Both the position numbers and the translations under genes were made by a program. Of a DNA stretch of 58,808 bases, positions 32,650 through 41,896 are shown piece by piece (the stretch's first letter is position 1; each line of letters starts with the position of its first letter). Below the pieces are notes generated by a model. That model ran no database searches and was not told the origin of the DNA. It saw nothing but the letters and a program-made list of their open reading frames with translations. The stretch lies in NCBI RefSeq assembly GCF_000015505.1, contig NC_008761.1:1-58808 (forward strand), in the 5' to 3' direction. Source of the stretch: Polaromonas naphthalenivorans CJ2. Lineage in GTDB: Bacteria; Pseudomonadota; Gammaproteobacteria; Burkholderiales; Burkholderiaceae_C.

Positions 32650-35600
32650 CTACAGGCCGAAAGTGAACGCCCTTCTCGCGAAGCGCGCCTCAGACTGGAC
32701 TGGCGCGGCGAGGCGCACGCCACGAAAGGACTCGCTCTGTTGCAAGGCTGCGCTGCGACGGTCGCCAAGATCGACCAGCGCGTCCAGAACCTGCAGCAGC
32801 TTGCGAGCCAGAGCAGCTGGCAACGGATGCTGTCGGTCGGCGTGCGCCTGAACCAGAGCAGCGATCGCGGCTGGTACCGAGGAGCCCTTCCAGCCAGAAG
32901 GCAGGTGCCCATCGACGATCTGCGTCATCACTTGGTCGGCGAACGTATCGGCCGGGTAGGCTGCACCGGAACGTTCGCACAGCGTGACAAACTGGCGCGC
33001 GACGTAGGGGTGCCAGCCGATGGCGCGCACCATACGATCGACCAGGGGCATCACCCGGCCAAGGTCGTCCCAGCGGCCGTTGGCGAAACGCGCGGCGCCG
33101 GGGGCGTGCTCGACGACCACGAAGAGCAGCGACTTGACCAGCTCAGGGAGCTGGAAGCCGCCCATGCGCCCGTCGTTGTACTGCGAGCGGCGCAGGTCGT
33201 CGTGCTCCAGCGTTCGTTCGAGCACGGCTTGCAGCAGCTGTAGAGTGTCATCCCGGATCTCCGGCCCATCCAGGATTTCGCCGCAGACCAGCGACAAAGC
33301 GAATGGCGCGAGCAACCGCATCGCAATCTCGTCGGGCTGTGCAAAAATCGGTCCTAGCAACCTCTGCAAGGTCTCGTCGCTGGGAAGATGGGGTGCAACG
33401 CTTGCGATCGTCCGACCCAGCTGGTCCTCCCACTCGTAGAGGTTTCCATCGCCACGTTCCCGCCCCCGGCGACGCTCGGTTCGCCACGCCGGGTTGATTG
33501 TGTCGAGGGTCCAGCCGACAAACGCCTCGAGGGCGTCCACATAGTGCGCACGGCCCTCACTCGCCATGACCGCCGCCACCAGGACTTTCTGCAAGACCTT
33601 CGCAGCGTACTGGCTGTCCCACAGATCGTCGGTACTATGCCACCCGTCTTCCTCGCACCCGTCAAGAGCCTGCGGATTCTCAGCGTCCGGCGTAGCCCGG
33701 ACCCATGAAGGCCGTGGACGCACCCAGGCAGGCAACGGCCCTTGCGCCCGGTACTCGTCGAGAACCGCTGCCAATATCGCGGCCCGGCGGTCCGCGTCCA
33801 CCCGCCGCCGCACCTCAGCGTCGAGCCGGTAAATATCTCGCCTGCTTACGAGCTGCGCCAACCGCAGCCCGAGGCTCAGGCTGCACCAAGCGAACCGCGC
33901 ATCGCGCTCCCAGCAACCGACGACACCGGCCAGCGCAACGAACGAGACCGCATCGAGCGGGTGCGCGATCAAGCGATAGAGTGATTCGCGATCGTCAGGA
34001 TATTCGCGGGCCGACTTGATACGTGCGGCCAACGCATGCGCCACGAAGATCTTCGAGTGCCAAGGGATCACCGATCCGGCAAACATGTCGTCGGACATTT
34101 CGTCCTGCGCAACGCGGAAGCTTTCGATGGTGTCATTGGCCCAGACCTCGTTCCCGCCAGCATCGACAAAGCAAATCACGGCCGCTGCCGTTCCCGCAAT
34201 GGCCCCTTCCGTGAATCCGCTGCCGGGCATAAACGATATTGACCTTCCTGCAGTGGCCGTTTCCGTTAGCTCCTTTGCACGCTCGATGGCCTCATCCACC
34301 GAGAAGCCCGGCGCCCAGCGGCGAGACGTGAAGCACTTGTCCACCCACAGCCACAACTCCATCTCGCGCGTCACCTGCGCATGGTGCTGCAGGGACGCTT
34401 GCACCTCGGGAGCTTCGTGCCGTGAACTGCTCATCGAGATCTGAACTACATCGTCACGGCCGGGTACCGGCTCAGCGGTGTAGTTCTCGATATGGCCCAG
34501 TTCGGACCATAATTCGGCCGTGCGGCGCAGCTCGGCCACATGTTCGGTATCCTGTTCCTCTTCCTTGTAGGCGAACTCCAGCCTGTTCTGGAAGTCGTCC
34601 AGAGCCGCGCGACACGCGTCCCGCAGGGTCGCATTGCCACCGAGGACAAAGAGCGGCACGAGGTCGCGCAGTTCTAAGCGGCGCGACGTTATCTGGTTGC
34701 TGTCCGCGACCGCTTGTCGGTGCGCCGAGTCGGTGCCTCGATTTTCGAAGCCGATCAGCCCGGCGCTTTGCAATTGCTGCTCCTGGACCATGCGCTGTAG
34801 GTCGAGCCGCCAAAGCCGGAGGCTACGCAGAAGGGCCAACGTCGATGGCGACACTTGCTTGGCTCGCAAGGCGAGATGCACTGCAATCCCCAGGATGCCG
34901 ATGCTCGTGTGCCCTTGCAGCAGCTGTTGCAGAACTTCGTCCAGTGGGCGTCCGGCATCGAGTTGTGCGATGGCCCAGCGCTCCAGCGTCATGAGCGCGC
35001 ACTCCACGACCTGCGGCCCGCCATGGCCACGGAACCAGAAATAGTGTCGGTCGTCTCCCCAAAACTCCTGTTGCCCCCACGGAAACACCAGTACAAGCGG
35101 CAATGGTGTCGCGTTGCCATGCCTGTGGCGATGTAACTGACGCCACGCCATGGTGGCGTGGTTCGTCACGTCGCGGATCAGCGCGAGCGCTGTCGCCAAG
35201 TCGTGCATGAACAGCGAGTGGAACGGCTCGCGCAACGGCGAGGCGGGGAAGAAGCCCTGGTGGTCGCCGCCGATTGACAACCGGTCCCAGTCGTGCTGGG
35301 AGAACGAGTGGTGCATGATCGACATGCTCGAGAGCGCGAGCTTGTCCCATCGCGATCGGTTCTCCGGCGGGATCGCCTCGGCCTCCTCACGCCGGCGCCC
35401 CTCTTCACGCGCTTCGCGATGCCATCGTGCCGATGTGTCGTCCGGTAGCTCCATCATGAGCCAGCGCCGGGCTACCCGCGCGAACTGCGCAGGATGCGTC
35501 TGCGCCAGCACCGGCGCGTAAGTCATGAGTTCGCGGAATGCACTATCGGCCCAGCGCTCAATTGTCTCGACTTTCGTGAGATAGGTTTTCGCCACATCCG

Positions 35601-38079
35601 GGTAAGCGCGCGCTGCGCGCAGCACCAACGCGCGTAGCTCCGTCTCCAGCTGAGTGGGGGCGCGCGGGCACGGCGTTGCATCGTTTTCCGGTCTGCTGTA
35701 CCTGAACCGGCGGTCCGCATGCTCATCCTCGATCGCGTGCAACCAGGTTGCGCACTGCGCCACGATACGCTGCGACACTGGGTTGGGGTAGTCTGCAAAA
35801 GCGATCTGCCAGGTTTCGAACAGCGTGACGAGGTCACCCAAGTGTTTGTCCGGGATCGAATCAACTTGCTCGATCGCCCACGTGAGCAGGCGGCGCCATG
35901 CCGCGAAGTCTGAAGGCCAGCCTAGTGAGTCTGCGATACGGATACGCGCTGCGGCGTCGAGATCGCCGCCGATGGCTCCGGAAAGCACCATGGGGTTGGG
36001 TGTCGTCTTCTCGGCCTGCATCCACACTAAGAGCTTTCCGAAGAGCCGGTGTTCGTTCGCTGCCAATGCTGCAGCGAATATGTCGACGTGCTCGGCGAAG
36101 CGTGGGCTAAAAACGGGCGCCACGAGCCAGGCGCGCAACCACTGTGGCCTCACCTGAGCGCGCTCAAGCGCGAGTAAGTCGAGCGGCCATTGATTAGGAA
36201 TTGGATAGGTTGCCTGCGACAACAGCTCCACCACCCGCGCCAGGGCCGGCGGTTCACCGGCCACGGTCAGGGCCGCAATCCAGTCATCATCCTGATCCTG
36301 CAGCAGGTGGAGGAACGACCACTCGAAGAAGATGTCGTGGCTAAACTGCGCTATGTGACCCGTACGTACCTGCTGTACCAGGCCGTCCTCCTCCAGCGCT
36401 GGGAGCACGTCCCGCGTCGCCGCCGACAGGTCACGGATGCGGACATTGCGGCCCAGGTCGGGCGCGCTGCGCTGAGCAAGCTCGATCAGCCCCCGCTGAC
36501 GCGCTAGGGCCTGGGGCGCATGGGCGTCGTAGCCGCCCCGCTTCCACCATGCCTCCACGAGGTCCACCTCCGACTGAGGCGAAAACCCGGACGGGTACGC
36601 AGCCCGCGAGAGCCCCCGTGCTAACACTGCAGCGAAGAACGGACGACGTGCCAGTGTGCGCACGCGCTCGTTTCCTCCAGTCAGGAGTGGCTGCAACGCA
36701 GGCAGCGAATCGGCGAGTGAGCTCGCCTCTTCGTCCGTCAGATTCTCCACATCAACATAACCCACGCCACTGCTAGCGAGCAGCGCAGGAGGCACCCAGT
36801 TACGCAGGGGCTCGATGCCGGCGTCCCGCGCCGTGGCGACCACGCGCCAGTCGGAAAGTGCCGGGTTCGTCAGAAGCTGGCCGAGCAAGTCGTTCACGAT
36901 CGCGCGCTGTTCCGGTGCGATACGGTCAAGACCATCGATCAGCAGCATTGCATGACCGGTGGCCGCGACCTCAACGAGCAGTGGCTCGATCGAGGTATTC
37001 GCTAAGCCCATGGAGCGGGCATGCTCGGACCAACAGCGACCGGAGAGTCGGTTCGCGGTGAGGAATAAGGTGGTTCCATCGGCGACGAGGCCTTGCACTA
37101 GGTCGCGCAGCAACACCGTCTTGCCAGTACCGGGTAGTCCTTTGATCAGCGTCAGGCGGTGGGTCGCCATTTGCTCGGCGAGCTCATCGCGCAACGTCTG
37201 GCGCGCGAGGTGCATGCCACCGATGTCATCGGGTTGCTGGTCGAGCCAGTGGCGCGTGCTTTCGCGCAGCGTCTGCATGTCGCCGGCGAATGCAGGCGCC
37301 CCAGTGAAGCGCCAGCCAGCCAGCGCGCGCACCAGTGATGCGTGGGTATGCACGGCGCTGCAGCCCGCGCCATCGCGCGCGAACTGGCGCAGCACATTCC
37401 ACAGGTCGCCGGCACGCCCCACTTGTCCCGGAACCAGGGCGCGCTGCAGGCTGGCGATCGTCTCCGCTTCGTACGTTGATCCCGCGTGAAGAAAGTCAAA
37501 CCGGATCAGCACCAAGTGTGCTAACAGGCGGTGCAGTTGATCGTCGGACAGCGGCGCACCTGTGTCCTGCGCAATCGCGCGAACCGCTTCGGCCACGGCG
37601 CTATGAGTGGCCGAAGCGTTCCCGCCATCGACAAAACGATGCATGAAGGCCGCAGTCGTGTCCGAAGCCCGCGCCCATTCGCACACCGCCGCGAACGCTC
37701 GGGACGGGTCTTCTGCCACCGACCCCGTGACCGCCCCGACGCGGTCCACCTGCTCGCGAAAGTCGAGCTTCTGCAGTGTCTGCCAGCTACGCTTGATCAC
37801 ATCTCGAAAGTCGCTGTTGGTCGCCGAACCGGAAATGGTGAGCGAACGCTTGACCTGCAGCGACAGCCGCATGACCGTTCCATCCGCCAAGGAGACGGCA
37901 TCAACGATCACGTCGTCGAGCGGTTCGCCGAAGTCCGCCTGCTGCTGAGCGACCCGCTGCACGACTCTCGCGTCGAGGGCTGCCGCCGTCGTGCCACCGA
38001 CCATCGCCGCGAGGTAGTGCGCCGCGACTGCGTCTTCGTAGGTAAATCCGGTACCGCCGGTAAGTTCAGATGATGTCAT
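32650..38079 (-). CDS. STAND NTPase with N-terminal PD-(D/E)XK-like nuclease (Avs-like)
   Basis: This is a 1,809-residue protein from ATG 38079. Residues 10-90 form a restriction-endonuclease-like domain (GFTYEDAVAAHYL; DD at 55-56; QVKRS with Q75 and K77), like the Cap4/Mrr-type domain at the front of Avs proteins. The STAND/AAA-like NTPase follows, with Walker A GLPGTGKT (K320) and Walker B MLLIDGLDRI (D382). The remaining 1,300 residues are mostly helical and would serve as the sensor. In Avs proteins this part binds a phage protein, and tetramerisation then activates the nuclease. No partner gene is seen, as expected for single-gene Avs systems. The frame is uninterrupted, so the gene is probably functional. 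Which Avs type it belongs to cannot be decided by eye. Confidence 0.85.
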   Translation of the reverse strand: MTSSELTGGTGFTYEDAVAAHYLAAMVGGTTAAALDARVVQRVAQQQADFGEPLDDVIVDAVSLADGTVMRLSLQVKRSLTISGSATNSDFRDVIKRSWQTLQKLDFREQVDRVGAVTGSVAEDPSRAFAAVCEWARASDTTAAFMHRFVDGGNASATHSAVAEAVRAIAQDTGAPLSDDQLHRLLAHLVLIRFDFLHAGSTYEAETIASLQRALVPGQVGRAGDLWNVLRQFARDGAGCSAVHTHASLVRALAGWRFTGAPAFAGDMQTLRESTRHWLDQQPDDIGGMHLARQTLRDELAEQMATHRLTLIKGLPGTGKTVLLRDLVQGLVADGTTLFLTANRLSGRCWSEHARSMGLANTSIEPLLVEVAATGHAMLLIDGLDRIAPEQRAIVNDLLGQLLTNPALSDWRVVATARDAGIEPLRNWVPPALLASSGVGYVDVENLTDEEASSLADSLPALQPLLTGGNERVRTLARRPFFAAVLARGLSRAAYPSGFSPQSEVDLVEAWWKRGGYDAHAPQALARQRGLIELAQRSAPDLGRNVRIRDLSAATRDVLPALEEDGLVQQVRTGHIAQFSHDIFFEWSFLHLLQDQDDDWIAALTVAGEPPALARVVELLSQATYPIPNQWPLDLLALERAQVRPQWLRAWLVAPVFSPRFAEHVDIFAAALAANEHRLFGKLLVWMQAEKTTPNPMVLSGAIGGDLDAAARIRIADSLGWPSDFAAWRRLLTWAIEQVDSIPDKHLGDLVTLFETWQIAFADYPNPVSQRIVAQCATWLHAIEDEHADRRFRYSRPENDATPCPRAPTQLETELRALVLRAARAYPDVAKTYLTKVETIERWADSAFRELMTYAPVLAQTHPAQFARVARRWLMMELPDDTSARWHREAREEGRRREEAEAIPPENRSRWDKLALSSMSIMHHSFSQHDWDRLSIGGDHQGFFPASPLREPFHSLFMHDLATALALIRDVTNHATMAWRQLHRHRHGNATPLPLVLVFPWGQQEFWGDDRHYFWFRGHGGPQVVECALMTLERWAIAQLDAGRPLDEVLQQLLQGHTSIGILGIAVHLALRAKQVSPSTLALLRSLRLWRLDLQRMVQEQQLQSAGLIGFENRGTDSAHRQAVADSNQITSRRLELRDLVPLFVLGGNATLRDACRAALDDFQNRLEFAYKEEEQDTEHVAELRRTAELWSELGHIENYTAEPVPGRDDVVQISMSSSRHEAPEVQASLQHHAQVTREMELWLWVDKCFTSRRWAPGFSVDEAIERAKELTETATAGRSISFMPGSGFTEGAIAGTAAAVICFVDAGGNEVWANDTIESFRVAQDEMSDDMFAGSVIPWHSKIFVAHALAARIKSAREYPDDRESLYRLIAHPLDAVSFVALAGVVGCWERDARFAWCSLSLGLRLAQLVSRRDIYRLDAEVRRRVDADRRAAILAAVLDEYRAQGPLPAWVRPRPSWVRATPDAENPQALDGCEEDGWHSTDDLWDSQYAAKVLQKVLVAAVMASEGRAHYVDALEAFVGWTLDTINPAWRTERRRGRERGDGNLYEWEDQLGRTIASVAPHLPSDETLQRLLGPIFAQPDEIAMRLLAPFALSLVCGEILDGPEIRDDTLQLLQAVLERTLEHDDLRRSQYNDGRMGGFQLPELVKSLLFVVVEHAPGAARFANGRWDDLGRVMPLVDRMVRAIGWHPYVARQFVTLCERSGAAYPADTFADQVMTQIVDGHLPSGWKGSSVPAAIAALVQAHADRQHPLPAALARKLLQVLDALVDLGDRRSAALQQSESFRGVRLAAPVQSEARFARRAFTFGL

Positions 38080-38384
38080 GCGTTGTCAGTAAGTCTCGTC
38101 GGATTATCATCGCCCCACTTGCGACGCTTCGCGGCATCGGTCAGCAGTCGTTCAGGCAATCTAAAGGTTCCTGCGTGCGGGCAATGTTGGCAATACCTCT
38201 AAAACCGGTCATCGAGCCCGGGAGGCCACTTGCATCTGGATGATTGCATCTCGGCAGAAACTGTACGTTGGGAGCTTGGTTTTCACCGACCGAAAACGCT
38301 GCTAAGGCGTCATTCACGCCTCTTCCAGAACAGCCCATGCAGAGCCCGCCCGTGGCGCCAGTTGCTGTCTGTCTTCAACCTCCT

Positions 38385-38416
38385 CAACCATTGATAAAAA
38401 CGGTTATCAATGGTTG
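38385..38416. other. Xer-like tyrosine-recombinase core site
   Basis: A perfect dyad with 13-base arms (caaccattgataa and its complement) surrounds the 6-base centre aaacgg. The inner 11-base arms and 6-base spacer reproduce the dif/core-site layout (ATAA-6-TTAT at the centre). It lies 57 bases upstream of the operon that ends in a tyrosine recombinase gene, which is the natural candidate to use it. The rest of the gap 38080-38472 has no gene. Confidence 0.7.
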
Positions 38417-38472
38417 AACGGGGTGGCGTTTGGACTTGGACTGGCCTACAATAACCTAACTGTTGGGATTTT

Positions 38473-38901
38473 ATGAAGGTCTGTACGCACCGGGGTTTGC
38501 TGATGGCAGTCCTCACCCGCAACGAGCACTGCCCGCCCCATGTGCATGTGGGCTCAAGCGACTGGGAGGCGCGCCTGGAATTCAGCTTCTGGCACGACGG
38601 CGTGCGATTGATGGATGTGGTTCCCGTTCACCGCCAGCCCACGGTCGCTGTGCTCGAAGGATTGCGCCAGGCCTTGAGAACGCCTGCGCATCTGCGCCGC
38701 GCCCGGGTCTGCTGGTGGCAGGCCGTGCAGTCCGTCTGTTTGGTCAACCAGCTGTGGGATCAGGAGGCCGGGGAGGTGGCGGCCCCGCAGGACAAGCGGC
38801 CCGGTGCGCGGCTCATTGAGGCAGCAGCCTTTGATGCGCAGCGCTACCGGACCATGTTGCAACTGAAGGGGGCCAGAAGCCCTGTGGAGATCGCGCTATG
38901 A
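38473..38901 (+). CDS. DUF4160 protein
   Basis: This 142-residue protein starts at ATG 38473. Its N-terminus has the DUF4160 signature LTRNEHCPPHVHVGSSDWEARLEFSF, with PPHVHV as the hallmark. The second half is an unassigned helical region with VCWWQAVQSVCLVNQLWDQEAG. DUF4160 genes usually sit beside DUF2442 genes, as here, and such pairs behave like small two-gene modules, sometimes described as toxin-antitoxin-like. It overlaps the DUF2442 gene by four bases and is the first gene of a three-gene unit ending in a recombinase. Confidence 0.82.
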   Translation: MKVCTHRGLLMAVLTRNEHCPPHVHVGSSDWEARLEFSFWHDGVRLMDVVPVHRQPTVAVLEGLRQALRTPAHLRRARVCWWQAVQSVCLVNQLWDQEAGEVAAPQDKRPGARLIEAAAFDAQRYRTMLQLKGARSPVEIAL

Positions 38902-39350
38902 CGACGACCGTGAAAGTCCAGAGCCGGTTCGACGAACCGGTGACGCAGGAATCGTTGGCCAAGGCCATCGCGCGGGGCCGCCAGCGCGGCGGCGAAGGCA
39001 TCCATGCCACGGCGCTGCAGTATCTGCCGCAACTGCAGTCCCTTTTGTTCGGCTTTGCCGATCACAGCGCCGTCGCCCTGCCCGTCAGGAACTACCCCGA
39101 ACTGGCGGCGCTGGACGACGCCGAGCTGCAGGCCTTGACGCTGGGCTTTGGCGGCAGCGCCCTGTGCCTGGAAACCCGCGACCTGCACATCTCCATCGCC
39201 GGCCTGGTCTCGGCCAGCGCTCCACTGATGGACATGGCCGCGACCTTGATTGCCGCGCGCAATGGGCGTGCAACCAGCAGCGCCAAGACGGCGGCAGCCC
39301 GCAGCAATGGCCGCAAGGGCGGGCGCCCCCGGCTGGCCACAGCGCTATAG
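38898..39350 (+). CDS. DUF2442-like protein
   Basis: This is a 150-residue protein. The middle ([46 protein letters not shown]) is the DUF2442 beta-rich fold with the typical LPVRNYPEL and [13 protein letters not shown] phrases. The C-terminal 30 residues are a basic tail ([18 protein letters not shown]) that could bind DNA. It overlaps the DUF4160 gene and ends four bases before the recombinase gene. In a module with DUF4160 it would be the likely antidote or regulator partner; this is inferred from domain pairing. Confidence 0.8.
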   Translation: MTTTVKVQSRFDEPVTQESLAKAIARGRQRGGEGIHATALQYLPQLQSLLFGFADHSAVALPVRNYPELAALDDAELQALTLGFGGSALCLETRDLHISIAGLVSASAPLMDMAATLIAARNGRATSSAKTAAARSNGRKGGRPRLATAL

Positions 39351-39354
39351 ACCC

Positions 39355-40350
39355 ATGCCAGGCGCCGCACCCCCTCCCCTGAAGACCCGCGACCTGGCAG
39401 CGCCCGCCCTGGCGCGCGCGCTGACCGCGCCCGAGTTCGCCCGCCTGGCCGAGGTGCCGCCCGAGGCCCAGTGGTTTGCGAATCTCGACAGCGCCCAGAC
39501 AAGGCGCGCCTACCAGGGCGACCTGCGCGCCTTCATGGCGTTCACCGGCATTGTTCAGCCCGAGGAGTTCCGCGCCGTCACGCGCGCCCACATCCTGGCC
39601 TGGCGTGCCGAACTCGAAAAACAAAACCTCGCTGGCGCCAGCATCCGGCGCAAGCTTGCCGCCCTGGCTTCTTTATATGACTACCTGTGCGAGTCCAATG
39701 CCGTCACGCACAACCCGGTGCGCGGCGTGAAGCGCCCGAAGGCCGAAACGAGTGAAGGCAAGACGCCGGCGCTCGGCGACGCGCAGGCGCGCGCGCTGCT
39801 CGGCGCACCTCCAAGCGATACGCTCAAGGGCAAGCGCGACCGGGCGATCCTGTCGGTGCTGCTGTACCACGCGCTGCGCCGCGAAGAACTCACCAAGCTG
39901 CTCGTGAAGGACTTCGCCCAGGAGCGCCGGGGCGTGCCCCATTTGCGCGTGCAGGGCAAGGGCGGCAAGCTGCGCTACCTGCCGGCGCACCCGCACTCGC
40001 TGCGACTGGTCGCCGAGTACCTGGCCGCCAGCGGCCATGGCCAGGAAGCGGACAGCCCGCTGTTCCGGCGCACCCGCGCGCCCCGGGCCGGCGCGCTGGC
40101 CAGCGCCCTCACGCCGGGCAGCGTGTACGCCGATGTCGTGGTGCGCTACATGGCCCAGGTGGGGATTGCCGGCGAGAACATGGGGCCGCATGCGCTGCGC
40201 GCCACGGCCGCGACCAACGCGCTGGAGCACCAGGCCGACATCGCCAAGGTCCAGGAGTGGCTCGGGCACGCGAGCATCAGCACGACGCGCGTGTATGACC
40301 GGCGCGGCTCCCGGCCCGAGGATTCACCGACCTTCAAGGTGGCTTATTGA
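39355..40350 (+). CDS. Tyrosine recombinase (integrase/Xer type)
   Basis: This 331-residue protein starts at ATG 39355. A SAM-like N-terminal domain spans residues 35-120 ([18 protein letters not shown]). The catalytic domain has Arg in YHALRREEL (near 175), Lys in [11 protein letters not shown]279 and R282 in [11 protein letters not shown]305 in [15 protein letters not shown] and nucleophile Y314. All catalytic residues are present. It closes the operon DUF4160-DUF2442-recombinase. The Xer-like core site at 38385 upstream of the operon is the probable substrate, for plasmid multimer resolution or cassette integration. Confidence 0.94.
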   Translation: MPGAAPPPLKTRDLAAPALARALTAPEFARLAEVPPEAQWFANLDSAQTRRAYQGDLRAFMAFTGIVQPEEFRAVTRAHILAWRAELEKQNLAGASIRRKLAALASLYDYLCESNAVTHNPVRGVKRPKAETSEGKTPALGDAQARALLGAPPSDTLKGKRDRAILSVLLYHALRREELTKLLVKDFAQERRGVPHLRVQGKGGKLRYLPAHPHSLRLVAEYLAASGHGQEADSPLFRRTRAPRAGALASALTPGSVYADVVVRYMAQVGIAGENMGPHALRATAATNALEHQADIAKVQEWLGHASISTTRVYDRRGSRPEDSPTFKVAY

Positions 40351-40497
40351 TTCTGTATGTAGATGAGATTCGTCTTCGCAGCTTGCACGCTCACTGCGGC
40401 AATCGCCTGTTCTGACATTTCCCCTGTCCACCCGCATGCCCTCAAGGCGCTCATCCGAGCCAGCCTTGCACCTTTCATCGAACAAAAAAAAGAACCC

Positions 40498-41442
40498 ATG
40501 AGAAAACGCGCCTCCACCAAACCCTCATCCCCGCGCAGGAAATCCCACTTCATCTATGCCCTGGTGGCTCTGGCGATCGGCCTGTCGGCCCACTCCTGCA
40601 CCGACCTGCCGGTCGGGCGCCAACTCGAAGCGGCCGGCGCCAGCGTGCAAACGCTGGCCGGCGACCTGGGCGCGGCGCTGCGCACCTACGGCCGCACCTC
40701 GGCCCCTGGTGCCACCGAGTCCGCGCCTGTAGCGCGCACGGGCGGCGCGGCGGCAAGCCCGGCCACGGGCGATTTTTCAGCCTGCCGCCATTTCTTTGCC
40801 AGCGGCCGTCCGCCCGTGGTCGCGCCCCGGCCGACGCATCGCGCACTGTGCTACGACGCCTTTGCGATCCTGCACTCGGGCGAGAGCAAGACGGCCGTCT
40901 ATGTCGCGCAAAAGCTCAACCGCGCTTCGGTGGCGGACGCCGATGAAAAACGCACCAACCGCTTCTTTGCCGATGCACGCCTGCGCGAGGCCGAGCGGGC
41001 CACGCTGGAGGATTACAAAGGCAGCGGATTTGACCGTGGCCACCTCGCGCCGGCCGGCCAGATGCCCACGGCGCAGGCGATGACCCAGAGCTTTTCGCTG
41101 GCCAACATGGTGCCCCAGGCGCCCCAGCACAACCAGGGCACCTGGCGCGTTTCGGTCGAGGATGCGACCAAGAAATACGCCGGCCGGGCGACTGGCGACG
41201 TGTATATCATCACCGGACCGGTCTATGCCCCAGGCATCGCCCAGAGCAAAGGGATCGGTCCGGGCCAGGTGCGCGTGCCCAAATACCTGTTCAAGCTCGT
41301 GTACGACGAGGACAAGAACCGGGCCTGGGCGTACTGGCAGCTCAATGACAACGCGACGCGGGGTTCCGCACCGATCAGCTATGGGGAACTCGTCAGGCGC
41401 ACTGGCGTTGAATTCTTGCCGGGCGTGAATGCGGGGGATTGA
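40498..41442 (+). CDS. Exported DNA/RNA non-specific endonuclease
   Basis: This is a 314-residue protein from ATG 40498; an ATG at 40363 is also in frame. A basic N-terminus and a hydrophobic segment (FIYALVALAIGLSAHSC) indicate export or membrane anchoring, with a possible lipobox Cys. The betabetaalpha-metal nuclease domain has the catalytic DRGHLAPAGQMP motif near residues 179-190 and the metal-binding Asn in SFSLANMVPQAPQHN. Such NucA/EndA-like enzymes degrade nucleic acid outside the cytoplasm and are often plasmid-borne. A broken paralogue lies at 56164-57081. Confidence 0.9.
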   Translation: MRKRASTKPSSPRRKSHFIYALVALAIGLSAHSCTDLPVGRQLEAAGASVQTLAGDLGAALRTYGRTSAPGATESAPVARTGGAAASPATGDFSACRHFFASGRPPVVAPRPTHRALCYDAFAILHSGESKTAVYVAQKLNRASVADADEKRTNRFFADARLREAERATLEDYKGSGFDRGHLAPAGQMPTAQAMTQSFSLANMVPQAPQHNQGTWRVSVEDATKKYAGRATGDVYIITGPVYAPGIAQSKGIGPGQVRVPKYLFKLVYDEDKNRAWAYWQLNDNATRGSAPISYGELVRRTGVEFLPGVNAGD

Positions 41443-41896
41443 GCGGCATGGCGCCTGCCCTGGCCTTGCTGACCTGTCATCGTGCCACCGGCGCCAGGAA
41501 TCACCGGCATTGTGAAGTTTCGTCGTGCGCCCTTGCTTTTTTCAAACGACCGTTTTATTAACGAACTCATGCCTGATCGTGTTTTGCGAGTGACTGCAAA
41601 AGACTGATTGCGGCTGTAGACGAATCGAAACTGCTTGCTCCAGACCCGACATTGGAACCAGCAACTTGACCGTCAGCAATGTGCCGACGATTTCGGTGAC
41701 TGCGGCACCCGCAACCGACCAACAGCGGTCGCTCGGTCGGGGAGCCCGGATGACTCAATAAGGCTGTGAGCTGCCGGTCGACCGGCGGCCGACAAATGAC
41801 CGCTGCGAGGACGAGCAGGCAGTGAAATTCTTCGAGGCGATCAGTGTTGTGTTCCTGATAAGCTTGTCGCAATGTAACTAAAGGTACGGAGATCAT
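41443..41896. other. Non-coding spacer with a degenerate repeat, shared with 32340-32620
   Basis: The stretch contains ctgcaaaagactgattgcgg (41590), also present as ctgcaaaagactgaatgctg at 32357, plus further loosely related phrases (cagcggtcgctcggtc; acaaatgaccgctgcgag). A 14-base perfect palindrome, gccggtcgaccggc, lies at 41773-41786. No gene is seen. The start of the downstream giant gene is preceded by acggag. If the neighbouring RT uses a template RNA, this and 49430-49570 are where to look. Confidence 0.5.
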
